Assembly: GCA_019787685.1 (NCBI GenBank) | Contig: JAHNUO010000005.1 | Coordinates: 1,116,001-1,180,000, forward strand | Source: Chiua virens | Lineage: Eukaryota; Basidiomycota; Agaricomycetes; Boletales; Boletaceae | Length of the DNA stretch: 64,000 nt | Direction of reading: 5' to 3' | Shown here: positions 34,343 through 45,569 of the stretch, in pieces | Layout: each line of letters begins with the position of its first letter | Position numbering within the stretch: position 1 is the first letter of the stretch | Notes under the pieces: model-generated | Told to the model about the DNA's origin: nothing | Seen by the model: only the letters and a program-made list of their open reading frames with translations | Database searches by the model: none | Program-made: the position numbers and the translations under genes

Positions 34343-35326
34343 GATTTCCCATCTATATATCTGACTCCTGACTGGATAAATGATGGTGTATGGAATTTGT
34401 CTGTCACTCCAGAGGTAAAAGGGGGTATCAGGTGAACACCATGGATAACTTGGTCCAGGTTCACAAAGCTGAACACCTGTAGTAAGTTATCTGTGTTGAA
34501 AAATGAAATCCAATGCATGTGTTTCACATTCTATCCTGCATCGTAAATTAAGTCACACTGAAACAAGCATATGGACAGAAGATCCATTTGTGTTGGTTGT
34601 GAGTACTGTGCTTTGGTGTTTTCTCAATGTTCAACCATGACATGGAATATGTATAGCACCTGAGCATACCAATACGGATGTGAGTGCTCATCTTCCTTCA
34701 ATAGCAGCATAATATTGGGTCAAGTTTGAGGATTGATTGTGTCTTGTTCTTGTCAGAGGTCATATGTTGTATAATTGACTTGCAGTAATTTGTGCTCAAA
34801 TATCTTGTTATCATGGAACAGCACACAACCACGGTCCTCATCTGAGAGCTCATATTCTTTACCATTATACTCCAGACCTTAGAGTCATGCAAGAAGATGG
34901 TCTTTAAGATGAGGGATGAAATCCTAGCATGATCAAATCACTGTTCAATGTGACAAACAACACTTAGTGACAAAATTCCTTACCTCCATAGAGGGATCAT
35001 CTCTTTGTTCTTGCAGCCAGGCAGTGAGATCATAGCCTTGCTGTGTTGACAATGTAATATGATAGTGTTTAGTGGAAGAAGTTTGGATTTGTGATGGACA
35101 TGGTTTCAATGTTTGATTGTTGAATACCTTGTGTGCATTGTTTACCTTTTGGACAAAGTGTTCCAGCACCTCTTGGTTTTCTATGCTCACTACCATTGAA
35201 TTCTTCTTTCCTGACTGGGGAAACTGCCACTTTAAATATCAATGTTCTAGTTTACCCTATTGACCAATCTGATAAGTGCATCTTTTGACATACTCCATAA
35301 ATGAGCACTTTACTGTTTGTGTACTA
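34343..35326 (-). pseudogene. Plavaka transposase relic, piece 3 of 4
   Basis: Minus strand, in order: STKHYHITLSTQQGYDLTAW (about 35070), a helical segment, EYELSDEDRGCVLFHDNK and LLQVNYTTYDL near 34780-34860 (the usual DDVRR-type block follows in the family), HPYWYAQVLYIFHVMV near 34660, and VNLDQVIHGVHLIPPF near 34440, the GVHLIP motif characteristic of Plavaka C-terminal regions. It has stops and frameshifts. It ends at the solo LTR on the left and at the T2 element's TA target on the right. Confidence 0.85.
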
Positions 35327-35558
35327 CAGTGAGCAACAAAACTATTGCAATGTTTAACCCTAATGTGGTTTGCATAGCACACTGCAACCATTCATGGGAA
35401 TTTTACTTAGCTTTGGTGAGATCAAATAGAATACAAACCATTGGCTACAAATTGGCCTCTGGGTCATGTGATCTGGCCCAGTGGCTGCAATGATATTTCC
35501 ATTTAAAGTAACTCTAGTTATTGTAACAGTTTTGTTGCTAATATCATGGGTATAGTAA

Positions 35559-36590
35559 TTAGTATGAAGTGTACCCTCCTTTGGCCTTGATAACTTCCTG
35601 AACCCTCCTGGGCATACTTTCAATCAACCTGTGATACTTCTTTGCCCTAATCTTGTACCACTCTGCTTGAATCCTCTCCCAAAGTTCCAATACCCCCCTG
35701 GGTGGCTCAGAATACTCTGCTAGCCTTCTTTTGAGGATAAACCATAGATATTCTGTGGGATTAAGATCTGGGGACTGAGCAGGCCATACCATGACCTCAA
35801 ATCCATGCTCCTCAAACCACTCCTTGGCCTTCCTACTGGTATGTTTAGGATCATTATCTTGTTGAAAGATAATGTCCTCTGGAGAAAATCCAAAATCCAC
35901 CAGGGTTTGTTGCAGATCATCCTCCAAAGTCTGCACATAGAGGTTAGCATACATCTTACTATTCATCTTGCAAGCCATTCCCACCCCTTCCCACTCATAC
36001 AACCCCATATCATCACTGAACCTCCTTCAAACTTAACTGTACCCTGTACAATCCTATCACTAAGGCCCTCTCCTGCCTTTTTCCAAGCCCATTTCCTGCC
36101 ATCTGACCCAATACAATTGATTTTGGTCTCATCTAACCATATGACATGCTTTCAATCATCCACAGTCCAATCCTGGTGGCTATAGCAAAATTCAATCTTT
36201 TTCTCCTTTGATGCTTGGAAAGAAGAAGACGTTTTTGCTTTACATAGCCTTTATACTAGCCTTTTTCAGATGACAATGAATGGTTTGTGAGAATATGGGA
36301 TGGTTCTTGACATCCTGAAGAGTCTTGGTAATCTGGACAGCATTTTCAGCCTTTCCAGTACCAAAACGTCAAATGGCATGGCATATACATATCAGTGGGG
36401 AAAATGATGGATGGACAACCACCAGAGGCTTTGAGAAGGTCAGGACAGTGTTTGGCATGAATACGACTGATGGTGGAGTGGTTGAACCCAGTAGAAGCAG
36501 AGATTTGGTGGGTTGATTAACTCAATTCCAAGAAAGTAATGATCTGGTTAGTTTGATCAATGGACAGAGATTTCACGATGAAAGAAGTGG
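35559..36590 (-). pseudogene. T2 transposase (Tc1/DDE_3 type, nearly complete)
   Basis: The N-terminus near 36580 reads KSLSIDQTNQIITFLEL and GFNHSTISRIHAKHCPDLL (helix-turn-helix). The catalytic domain shows IWLDETKINCIGSDGRKWAW (first Asp, near 36090), IIFQQDNDPKHTSRKAKEWF (second Asp) and SPDLNPTEYLWFILKRRLAE (third residue, Glu), ending AKGGYTSY at 35559. The last 149 codons are open. Upstream, a TGG-to-TGA stop precedes HVIWLDE and a frameshift lies near 36000. The catalytic triad is intact, so this is the best preserved transposase here, but it is not a single frame. Confidence 0.9.
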
Positions 36591-36886
36591 TAAAAGTGAT
36601 GATGTTTGGCTGTGTTTACATCATGTTGTACTGTTTATACATTATATGACCCATTGCTGACATAATATTTCATTGCAATAGGTGGTTTCTGTATTTACAT
36701 AGCTTAGCAACAAAACTGTTACAATGACTAGAGTGACTTAAAATGGCAATATCCTCACAGCCACTGTGCCAAATCACATGACACAGAGGCTGATTTGTAG
36801 CCAAGGGATTGTACTTTATTTGGTCTCACCAAAGCTAAGTAAAGTTCCTATGAGTGTCTGTGATATGCTGCTATATACACTATATT

Positions 36887-37306
36887 TGTTACAATACTAA
36901 CTTTTCCTCCTTTAATGAATACTATCTTTAATCTATTCTAAGACAAACACCTCATGTCAAGGCTGTCCAAAGGAACATACCCTATTGGCTGCCACAATAT
37001 CACACACCTACGCTTCTATCTATTCATTTCCCTTATTACTGACTCATCAGAAGCAGTACAAGGCTATGCTCTTATCTATGACTCATCACGACTCACACCT
37101 TATCATCCAATAGGATACAGTATGCTTATCTACATAGTTCATACTCAGATTAGAACTCCGATATCCATGTAGTATATAAACCCCATGAATCTAACCCAGA
37201 GAGCTCTAACAAAGTTCTCTTGGAGTTTTCACCTCTTTACTGGACTGAATCCCCTCTTCACTCAACCACTACACTTTACAGTCTAGTTTTGTTCTAGGTT
37301 GTTTCA
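36887..37306 (+). repeat. Gypsy-B 5' LTR (420 bp)
   Basis: TGTTACAATACT...AGGTTGTTTCA. TATATAAA lies at 37173-37180. The predicted RNA start segment AACAAAGTTCT is at 37208-37218, 33 nt after TATAAA. Confidence 0.95.
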
Positions 37307-37308
37307 TT

Positions 37309-37319
37309 AGAACTTTGTT
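37309..37319 (+). promoter_or_regulatory. Gypsy-B self-priming primer-binding site
   Basis: AGAACTTTGTT begins 2 nt after the LTR and is the exact complement of AACAAAGTTCT at 37208-37218 in the LTR. Pairing length (11 nt), offset from the LTR (2 nt) and distance from TATA (33 nt) are the same as in Gypsy-A, although the sequences are unrelated. Confidence 0.8.
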
Positions 37320-37488
37320 GCCTTTCTTTGCCGTCGACACTACTGTCAAGTCCCTCGACCTTGTCATAGCCATCTTACCTCTATTAAGAGCAGCGCCCCA
37401 AGTAAGTTGCAGACTCTGAACGGAAGATCTTATCAGCTTCACATAAGCCGCTTGAGACCCAAGGTCCATATAGCGCACCAGCCGATAG

Positions 37489-38079
37489 TGCACCTTTTGT
37501 CGCTCATTGTCCTCTTTACTGAGACCACAAAAAATAGTGACTTCTCTCCCTCTCTCTATCATCGCTGCCGCTCAAGAAGCATTCCCAGGTCTTGAAGACT
37601 TACCTTACGTACTTGACATCACCTATCTTGCTGAGGTAGTAGCTTTAGAAGATCTTGATCCTGAGGACAGGACAGATACGGAGATTTTCCATGCCTTATT
37701 AGGTCACTTCATAGTAGATGATGTGTCCCTATCCGATTACGAATCAACCTGGTCTGACAGCCCAAGGCTTCGGTATTTAACCAAGGAAGTAGAGGTCAAA
37801 CACGAATACTTTCCCGCACCCCTTCCCAAAAGAGAACCATCACCACTCCCTAAAAGGGAACCCTCTGAGGAAAGTTTAGGAGACCCTAACGACTGGCTCC
37901 TACCCAGAGAAATTGAGAGGATAGCCAATAGAATGGCTTTGCAGAGAAGGAGAGCAGAAAAACGATACAGGGCAAACTTAGTACCCACTCGCATCCGCCC
38001 CTACTCACAATACGACATCTTCGAATTCCCTACTTTATGTCCTAGAAATACTCTCAGGATCCCCTCCAGATATCTCTAA
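37489..38079 (+). pseudogene. Gypsy-B upstream acidic frame (unknown function, no ATG)
   Basis: Open from 37489 to the stop at 38077-38079, about 190 codons. It reads AAAQEAFPGLEDLPYVLDIT, an Asp/Glu-rich middle (DPEDRTDTEIFHALLGHF), a tandem PLPKREPSPLPKREPSEESL, and a basic C-terminus (RIANRMALQRRRAEKRYRAN). There is no ATG at its head; an ATA GTG near 37534 could be a mutated ATG. It is followed 15 nt later by the membrane-protein frame. I do not recognise the family. Its position before gag is unusual for a Gypsy element. Confidence 0.55.
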
Positions 38080-38094
38080 ATAAGAAATTCTTTT

Positions 38095-38340
38095 ATGTCT
38101 TGGGAACTCGTTGCAATTGCATTAATCATCTCCTGCACTCTCACAACCTACTTCTTCAGCTACATTGCATTCTACCTTACAAACAAGGTACAAGAATCCC
38201 AAAAACCGATCTATGTCTCTATCAAACGACAAGACTACCCTTTCACAGTAACTTTCGGTCTTTTCTCACCCTACAAAGAATACGGAACAGCCACCACTAA
38301 CGCTTGGGGAGCACCAGAACCAGCTGCTGATGCTTGGTAA
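38095..38340 (+). CDS. Gypsy-B small membrane protein (unknown, 81 aa)
   Basis: ATG at 38095, stop TAA at 38338-38340, no internal stop. Residues 5-29 (ELVAIALIISCTLTTYFFSY and on into IAFYL) form a clear single transmembrane segment next to a short N-terminus, followed by a basic stretch (VSIKRQDYPF) and an Ala/Pro-rich end. The gag ATG at 38343 follows two bases after the stop (TAAATATG), a spacing that would suit reinitiation. It is intact although gag and pol are decayed. No family is recognised; it is not an obvious envelope protein, since it is too short and lies 5' of gag. Confidence 0.55.
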   Translation: MSWELVAIALIISCTLTTYFFSYIAFYLTNKVQESQKPIYVSIKRQDYPFTVTFGLFSPYKEYGTATTNAWGAPEPAADAW

Positions 38341-38342
38341 AT

Positions 38343-39493
38343 ATGTCACAACAAGATATCGCCGATGCGACCTTGGTCATGAATGACCAAAAGGAAACAG
38401 ATACAGATCAGCTGCAAGCGGCCATATTTATTATCTCACAAATGAGCGGTGCTATTGCTGCATTACAAAATAAATCCCACTCCACGGGAAAGGTCGAAAT
38501 CTTCGCCGACCCTGGAACCTATGATGGAGAACCAGCCCGATTCGAAGAATGGTGGGCCAAAATCAAAGAATGGATAGATGTAAACCAAAACACTATCACA
38601 CCTGGCTCATACACTGCCGTACTCGCCGTGTTATCTCACCTAAAAGGAAAACGCGCTTCGCAGTTCACCGAAACTCGCTTAGCACAAGGGACCAACCTCA
38701 CATGGGGACAATTGGTCATTGACGTAGAAGGGATGTTCCGCCAGAACAACAAGGTCAACTGGGCTCGCACTGAGCTAGAACATCTTGCACAAGGAAACAT
38801 GAGGGTCGAAGACTTCCTTATTCAATGGGAAGCATTATGGCATCAAGCCAAGATCAACCCCTCTCATGCAATAAGACTCCTCGAGGCAAACACAGCACGA
38901 GGATTAATACATCAAATCTTCAGGGATAGAACAAGAATCACCCTGGAAGAACCAATGTGGAATGACCCTCTCGCACCCAAATACGAGAAGGACCACAACA
39001 AGGCTGTGATGGCATACCTTGCCTTGATAAGACAGGCAGGAAACTCATTGGAGCAACTCCAATATGTCTGCGGGGAATGAAATAAGAAAAAGGACCCCAA
39101 CGCAATGGACATCGGCTCCACGTCACGATATGAAGTTGACGAAGATGGCTGGTTTACCGGCAAAGAAGTCAAGGCAATTGGCCAAAAGAAGGTCAATCCT
39201 AACAACAAGTGCTACAACTGTGGGAACACAGGACACGTCCCAAAAGAATGACCTAAACCCAAAGTACAGTGCCCCGACTGCAAATACTACGCCAGCAACC
39301 ACAAAGCCTCATGTGGAAAATCTTGAAAAGTGAGATCCACCACACAACAAAAGAAGCCCCTAAAGCTTCAACTTCTTCAGTCCTGGAAAAGGACCCCTTT
39401 GCGGCCATCCGAGGAATCAACCCTGAAGAAGTACAAGCATATTATTACAACAAATATGAAACCGAAAAGAAGGGAAAAGGCAAGGCGAACTGA
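38343..39493 (+). pseudogene. Gypsy-B gag
   Basis: ATG 38343 (MSQQDIADATLVMND). Capsid of the Ty3/retrotrans_gag type: FADPGTYDGEPARFEEWWAK, LSHLKGKRASQFTETRLAQG, LEHLAQGNMRVEDFLIQWE. A TGA at 39078 interrupts it. The same frame then reads DPNAMDIG and the knuckle CYNCGNTGHVPKE, where the last Cys is replaced by TGA, followed by CPDCKYYASNHKASC. After a frameshift near 39330 it ends LEKDPFAAIRGINPEEVQAY...stop at 39491. Gag would assemble the particle; this copy cannot give a full product. Confidence 0.88.
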
Positions 39494-39567
39494 GCAAACT
39501 GGGATCTCACATTCGCACTACCCTTCCATAGTACTATGAAAACTCCGTTTCTTTAAAATTTGATTTC

Positions 39568-40193
39568 TGTTACAACTTTTCTCTTTTGCCTTGTCGACTC
39601 CATTTCCCCAATGGACTCTTACCTAGCTCTTCCGCTCTATGACCCACTTCCTGTACTTGCAGAGATCATATCGCTCCATAGCATGGTAGCTTTCTTTGTT
39701 CCTTGATCGGTCGTCATTGTATGACTCCCTCTTCTCACGAAGTGTCCCCACTTCACCTTTGTTCCCTTTACTTGATTCTTCCCTTCATTGGAACACCTTT
39801 ATATCAAACATATATAACTCACAGCGATACTCCCTCTGTACCACTGTACTTCTGTAGTAGCCACAATCTAGCTGAGTATCACTGCTCCACTTGGACCCTT
39901 CCTTGTGACCACTCAACCAGGGACTTCTCTCGTTGCCCCTCGACCCAACACTCGGACTCATCATAGTCAACCCTCGACCCTCAACCGTCCCTCGGGTATA
40001 GATTCCCCACCGGACAACTCTCAGCAACGCCTGAGTTTTCACTTGTCTCTTTGGTAGCAATCCGCTGACCAGAAACCCTCGTTCAACTCTTCAGCACACC
40101 ACGTATCAAGTGGTGGTTGTTTGAGTTATTGCAGCCACTTGGTACTTGGCGCTTTTGCGGCTATGATAGGTCCTACCCGGAACTATCGTAACA
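39568..40193 (+). repeat. Solo LTR related to Gypsy-A, inserted in Gypsy-B
   Basis: 626 bp, TGTTACAACTTT...ATCGTAACA, flanked by a perfect duplication ATTTC (39563-39567, 40194-40198). The 3' half is close to the Gypsy-A LTRs (AAGTGGTGGTTGTTTGAG and following), while the 5' half is more diverged. It shows recombination between LTRs after insertion and places Gypsy-A-type activity later than the Gypsy-B insertion. Confidence 0.93.
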
Positions 40194-40198
40194 ATTTC

Positions 40199-43100
40199 CA
40201 ATACTCGGAAAAACCTCCCCGGCAAGAGGATAAACTACCTAAATCATCAAAAACAACAGAAAATGAAAGCATTGACAGCGTCTCTGGAGCACGGCGGACA
40301 TGATAGTTCCGTGCTTAATTCTGTCCCAAAACAAATCCCCAATGGGTCTTTCATTAGATCTACATCGGTAGAAAAAGAGATTATATTACCAATTTTGGTC
40401 TCCCCAGTAAACCAAATTGGCTATGTTGGAGCAAAAGCACTTTGAGATAGTGGAGCTAATGCGATCTTCATACACGAAGATTACATCACAAAACACAAAC
40501 TCCCCACACACGCGCTCCCTTACCCAATCCAAGTCTTCAACATGGACAGCACTAAGAACCAAGCAGGCTCAATAACTCACGCCACACAAATCCTGATCGA
40601 CTTTAAGGGTCACAGGGAAATAGTGAATGCCGAAATTACCAACCTTGGAAAGAACGACCTTATCCTCGGATTCACATGGTTAAAGCACCACAACCCCCAT
40701 ATAGACTGGATGACAGGAATAGTAACAATGAGAAGATGCCCAGAGTCATGTCATTCACAAGATAAAGACAACTTCTTGGATTCCATTATCGCAGAAGAAA
40801 TCTCCTATGCAAACTCTATTGCTGAATCCCGTATTTTTTCCACTCACATGGAAACTCCACCTTCTCCTCCTAAGGAACGCACTCTTGAAGAGATGGTGCC
40901 TAAGGAATATATGAAATATGCTAAAGTATTTGGAAAGACGGAATCCAAAAGGATACCATTACGCAAACCATGGGATCACAGCATTGACCTAAAAGAGTCT
41001 TTCATTCCTAAGAAGGGTCACTTAATACCCCTCTCTGTCACAGAACAAGAGGAGGTTTCCACATTCATTGATGACCAATTAAAGAAAGGTTACATCAGAC
41101 CCTCTAAGTCTGAACAACATCTCCGGTCTTCTTTGCTCCCAAGAAAGATGAAAGAAACGTATGATCCAAGATTACCAATACCTAAATGAACATACAAGCA
41201 AAAACAATTACCCCTTGCTGCTTATCTCTCAGCTTGTGGATAAATTAAAAAATGCTAAGCTATTTACAAAAATGGATCTCCGATGGGAATACAATAACGT
41301 ACACATCAAAGAAGGTGATGAATGGAAAGCAGCTTTTGTCTGCCACCGTGGGTCATTTGAACCTATTGTCATGTACTTCGGATTATGTAACTCACCAGCA
41401 ATGTTTCAAACCATGATGAATGAAATCTTTGCCGATATGAATGGCGTCGTTGTCGTTTACATCGATGACCTTATGATATTCACTAACACCGACAATTATG
41501 AAACTCATGACAAAATAGTCCTCAAAGTACTTAAACATCTTCAAGATAATGACCTTTACGTAACACCAGAAAAATGCTTCTTTCGTGTAAAAGAAGTGGA
41601 CTTCCTCGGAATGATCGTGGGAACTGATGGGATTAAAATGAATAACGAAAAGACCAAAGCAGTAGCCAAATGGCCAACTCCCACATCAGTCAAACATATC
41701 AGAAGTTTCCTCGGACTTGCCAACTTCTATCGCAGATTCATTAAAGATTATGGAAAAATAGCACGTTCCCTTCATGACCTTACTACAAAGGATCAAAAAT
41801 TTGAATGGACCTTCACCTGTGATGAAGCATTCACTATGCTTAAAAAGGCATTCACGACAGCCCCTATCCTTGCTTATCCAGATCAGAATTCCAAATATTG
41901 CTTAGAATGCGATTCATTAGACTTCGCTACAGGAGCAGTTCTATCTTTAGAAAAGAAGGACTTTGGCACCCTGTCGCTTATAATAGCCACTCTATGACCC
42001 CAGAAGAACGGAATTACCCTATAGCTGATAAAGAAATGCTTTCGGTTATCTGCTCGTTGGAATTATGGCACCATTATCTTGAAGGTACAAAATATGAATT
42101 TGAAATATGGAACGACCACCAGAACCTTACATGGTTTATGACACGCCAAGACCTTAACTGAAGACAAGCTAGATGGGCACAATACCTCTCACGCTTTAAC
42201 TTCACTTGGCACCATAAAGCTGGAGTCACTATGGGAAAAGCAGACGCTCTAAGTAGGAGAGAGGACCACATGATCAGAATCGAAGATGATAATAAAGGAA
42301 TCCTTCTCATGGACCCATCTAAGATCAGATCAGCCGTTACTCTCCTATACAATGGCGATCAATTTCTATCTGACATTCAACATGAAACTATGAAACTCTT
42401 ACCTAATGCCATGAAACACCTACTATCCACAGGATATACAGTCAAGGATGCCTTCCTTAGAAAGGGGAGTAGAATCTTCATTCCCGATACTTTACGCACC
42501 AAATCCATAACCATGTTTCATGACACACCCGAAGCTGGACACCCCGGTTATGACAAAACCTTAGAACTTCTATCACGAACCTATATTTGGCCTTGAATGA
42601 ACGAAGAAGTCAAAAATTATGTCTTACATTGTGAAAAATATGCTTGATTCAAGGATTCTAATCAGAAAACAGCAGGACTCCTGCAACCCTTAGAAACACC
42701 GACATTACCATGGGAAGATATCTCAGCAGATTTCATCACAGATCTTCCACTTTCACACTCCTATGATTCCATTCTCACGGTTATGGATCGCTTCTCTAAA
42801 GAAGTCGAATTCATTCCATGCCACAAACATGTACATCTATGGATCTCGCTAAATTATATCTCTCACACATATGAAAACATCATGGCCTCCCAAAAACCAT
42901 TATATTGGATAGAGGACCACAATTCGCTTCTCAACTTATGAAAGATATATGCTTAGGATTAAAAATAACACCCAAATTAAGCACAGCACATCACCCACAA
43001 ACAGATGGACAATCAGAACGAATGAACCGAGAAGTGCAACAGTACCTTCGCATATTCTGTGCAGAGAAGGATAACACATGGGCTGACTGGCTTCCTCTCG

Positions 43101-43900
43101 CACAATTCTCATACAACAGCAAGAAGCACACTGCCACTAAATTCTCACCATTCGAAATCACACATTCCTATATCCCTAGAATGGGAATTATGCCACAATC
43201 TATGAAAAACCTGGCTGCTCAAAACTACATTACAGACTTCTCCGAAATCCTAGAGCAAACCAAATCTAACATAGATAAAGCTGCGGAACATATGAAAAAC
43301 ATTGCTGACAAGTCGAGATCAGAACCACCCTCCTACTCCATTGGCGATAAAGTCTGGCTCTCAACAGCAAATTTAAAATAAAACAACACCCCAAATTCAC
43401 AGACAAGTGAATTGGACCCTATGACATAATATCCATGCACGGTCCGAATGCTTTAAAGCTTCGACTCCCACGCACTATGCGAATACATCCAGTAGTAAAT
43501 ATTTCTCAGGTCAAACCTTATAAAGAACACCTTCCTGATCAGCCAGTTTATAAACCACGGCCTATAGTAATTGGAGATGATCGAGAAGAAGAATTCGAAG
43601 CAGACTATATCATTAACTCTCGAATGAGAGGACATCACTTAGAATATCTTATACACTGGAATGGTTATGATGATGACAAAAGAACATGGGAACTACTAAA
43701 GAATCTAAAGAATGCTCCGGATCTCATATCTGATTTCCACAAAGCACACCCAGAGGTTCCACAAAAACTAAAAGTCACACAAACCAAATTCAACTCTATG
43801 TTTCGATCTTATGAAAATAAGACAGAATTTGAAGATGAGGATAGTCTCCATCGTTTAAATTATGAAACAGATCATCCGGAGTCTGACCAACAGACGGGGG
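40199..43900 (+). pseudogene. Gypsy-B pol (protease, RT, RNase H, integrase, chromodomain)
   Basis: Protease: AL-stop-DSGANAIFIHEDY (40449) and LILGFTWLKHHNPHIDW. A frameshift near 41150 precedes RT: LFTKMDLRWEYNNVHIKE, YIDDLMIF (41458), LGLANFYRRFIKDYGKIA. RNase H: LECDSLDFATGAVL, then a frameshift and KEMLSVICSLELWHHYLEG. At 42158, NRRQARW has become N-stop-RQARW (CGA to TGA). Then GKADALSRREDH; integrase zinc region HPGYDKTLELLSRTYIWP; core SADFITDLPLS, DRGPQFASQLM, DGQSERMNREVQ; chromodomain LEYLIHWNGYDDDKRTWE (about 43650). At least three frameshifts and several stops make it non-functional. The nearest relative is the truncated copy at 2079-3590. Confidence 0.9.
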
Positions 43901-43904
43901 GTAG
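43894..43904 (+). promoter_or_regulatory. Gypsy-B polypurine tract
   Basis: ACGGGGGGTAG lies directly before the 3' LTR at 43905. Confidence 0.78.
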
Positions 43905-44323
43905 TGTTACAATACCGACTTTTCCTCCTTTAACGAATACTATCTTTAATCTATTCTAAGACAAACACCTCATGTCAAGGCTGTCCAAAGGAACATACCC
44001 TATTGGCTGCCACAATATCACACACCTACGCTTCTATCTATTCATTTCCCTTATTACTGACTCATCAGAAGCAGTACAAGGCTATGCTCTTATCTATGAC
44101 TCATCACGACTCACACTTATCATCCAATAGGATACAGTATGCTTATCTACATAGTTCATACTCAGATTAGAACTCTGATATCCATGTAGTATATAAACCC
44201 CATGAATCTAACCCAGAGAGCTCTAACAAAGTTCTCTTGGAGTTTTCACCTCTTCACTGGACTGAATCCCCTCTTCACTCAACCACTACACTTTACAGTC
44301 TAGTTTTGTTCTAGGTTGTTTCA
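43905..44323 (+). repeat. Gypsy-B 3' LTR (419 bp)
   Basis: One base shorter than the 5' LTR. The differences seen are mostly at CpG sites (for example AACGAA against AATGAA, and CTCCGATA against CTCTGATA), plus one C/T change outside CpG. Confidence 0.95.
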
Positions 44324-44363
44324 ACATTAGGGTTAAACATTGTAACAGTTTTGTTGCTCACTG

Positions 44364-45194
44364 TATAGCTATCTGTCATTCCATAGCATCAAATCATATT
44401 AGGATAGTCCCCAAGTGCATGGAACTTGTACATTGATAGATTCAGTGTGTTTATCTTCAATGCTGAGGAGACAGCAGCTGGTGTCCTACCTGACAATTGG
44501 GTCTTCTTGGAAACTTAATGGTGTATATGTGCTGCACTCTCTTATGGAAGTTCCTTTGTAATGTATGCAGGGCAAACTGTCTCTTGAAATTTCTGTATGA
44601 CATACCCAAGAGATACTGTAGTAACCTCAAGGAACTTGAGAGTGTCATCTGTGTGAATGCAAAGTTTCACAAGGGCATACCACATCACCAAATCAAAAAG
44701 TAGATCCATTATGATAGCATTGTCACCGGGAGGAAGCAAGTCTTCAAATACAAGCAAGGTATACTAGATCATTGTTGTGATTAGCAGTGAGATGCACAGA
44801 ACAAAGAAGACACACCTGCAGAAGGTCTTTGAAGTCTCATGCAGCCAGTCACTTCATTAATGATACAGCCTTGTGGAATCTTTGGATTGTTCCACACCCA
44901 AAAGTTGGGACCTTACAATAGCTATCATAGAGAAATTAAGATATAGCGCAATTATGAAATTTTGAACATACCACTGATTGAGTTGCTGGACTATGGTCTC
45001 ATCTGTGGCTTGCAGGATTCATATCAGGTGTATTAATATGGTCTTCCATGCCCCAATTTTGAATTTGTGTAGAAGGTCTACTACAAACATTCAAAAAAAT
45101 TGTTGTGCCTCATCATGCTGAGATAATCACTCAGAGAATGCATTCTGAAAGTCATAAGTAACTCCACCCCAACATATGAGTAGATACACACTTA
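44364..45194 (-). pseudogene. Plavaka transposase relic, piece 2 of 4
   Basis: Minus strand from 45194: SVYLLICWGGVTYDFQNAF, then MFVVDLLHKFKIGAWKTILI (the family's VVDLLHEFELGVWK block), and VFEDLLPPGDNAIIMDLLFD, WYALVKLCIHTDDTLKFLE and KFQETVCPAYITKELP (44545-44757). It joins the piece at 52342 through the T3 insertion and the piece at 35326 through the T2 insertion. Several stops. These blocks belong to the catalytic part of Plavaka transposases. Confidence 0.88.
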
Positions 45195-45569
45195 CAGTGA
45201 CTCCAAAAACTATTGCAATAACTAAATGCAATGCAGTGTGCAAAGCACATTGCAAACAGGGGTAAGAGTTTCCCTTAGGTCTGGTGGGATAAAAGATAGT
45301 ACTTACACCTGGCTACAAAATGGCCCTTGGATCATGTGCTTTGGTTCACAAATGACCTCATTGCAACAGTTTTTGTACTTTGAATTTGAGACATAGGATC
45401 TTATATTTATCAATGGATGTTTGGTCCTGTTTGGTGCTACAAACAAAGATATACATGACAACATTATATCTGAGTTTGAAAATCTTCAGACACTTTGTGA
45501 CTTCATGCTTATATCACCATGAAATGTCTGTCACCCCTTAGGAGAGTAATTCACCTTTCTTGAGATCTT

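Larger units (their letters stand above)
36887..44323 (+). mobile_element. Full-length Ty3/Gypsy chromovirus 'Gypsy-B' with a solo LTR inside
   Basis: LTRs at 36887-37306 and 43905-44323. Flanks ATATT (left) and ACATT (right) are a 5-bp duplication with one C/T difference. Without the solo LTR insertion it is about 6.8 kb. Order: LTR, self-priming PBS, an acidic frame, a small membrane-protein frame, gag, protease, RT, RNase H, integrase, chromodomain, purine tract, LTR. Unlike Gypsy-A it has frameshifts as well as nonsense codons, so it is older or less protected. A truncated relative lies at 2079-3590. Confidence 0.95.
35327..44363 (-). mobile_element. Tc1/mariner-like element T2, carrying Gypsy-B
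   Basis: It starts CAGTGAGCAACAAAACTATTG after TA (35325-35326) and ends with the reverse complement before TA (44364-44365). Without Gypsy-B it is about 1.6 kb, nearly the size of T1. The terminal repeats are about 215 bp, and their inner edges (35517-35539; 36704-36726) are inverted copies of the outer ends. Gypsy-B lies inside the right terminal repeat. The transposase gene is on the minus strand. Confidence 0.93.

Noticed and set aside
38095..38340. Calling the Gypsy-B membrane frame an envelope gene
   Set aside because: It is 81 codons, lies 5' of gag, and has no signal peptide plus ectodomain layout; only 'small membrane protein' is supported.
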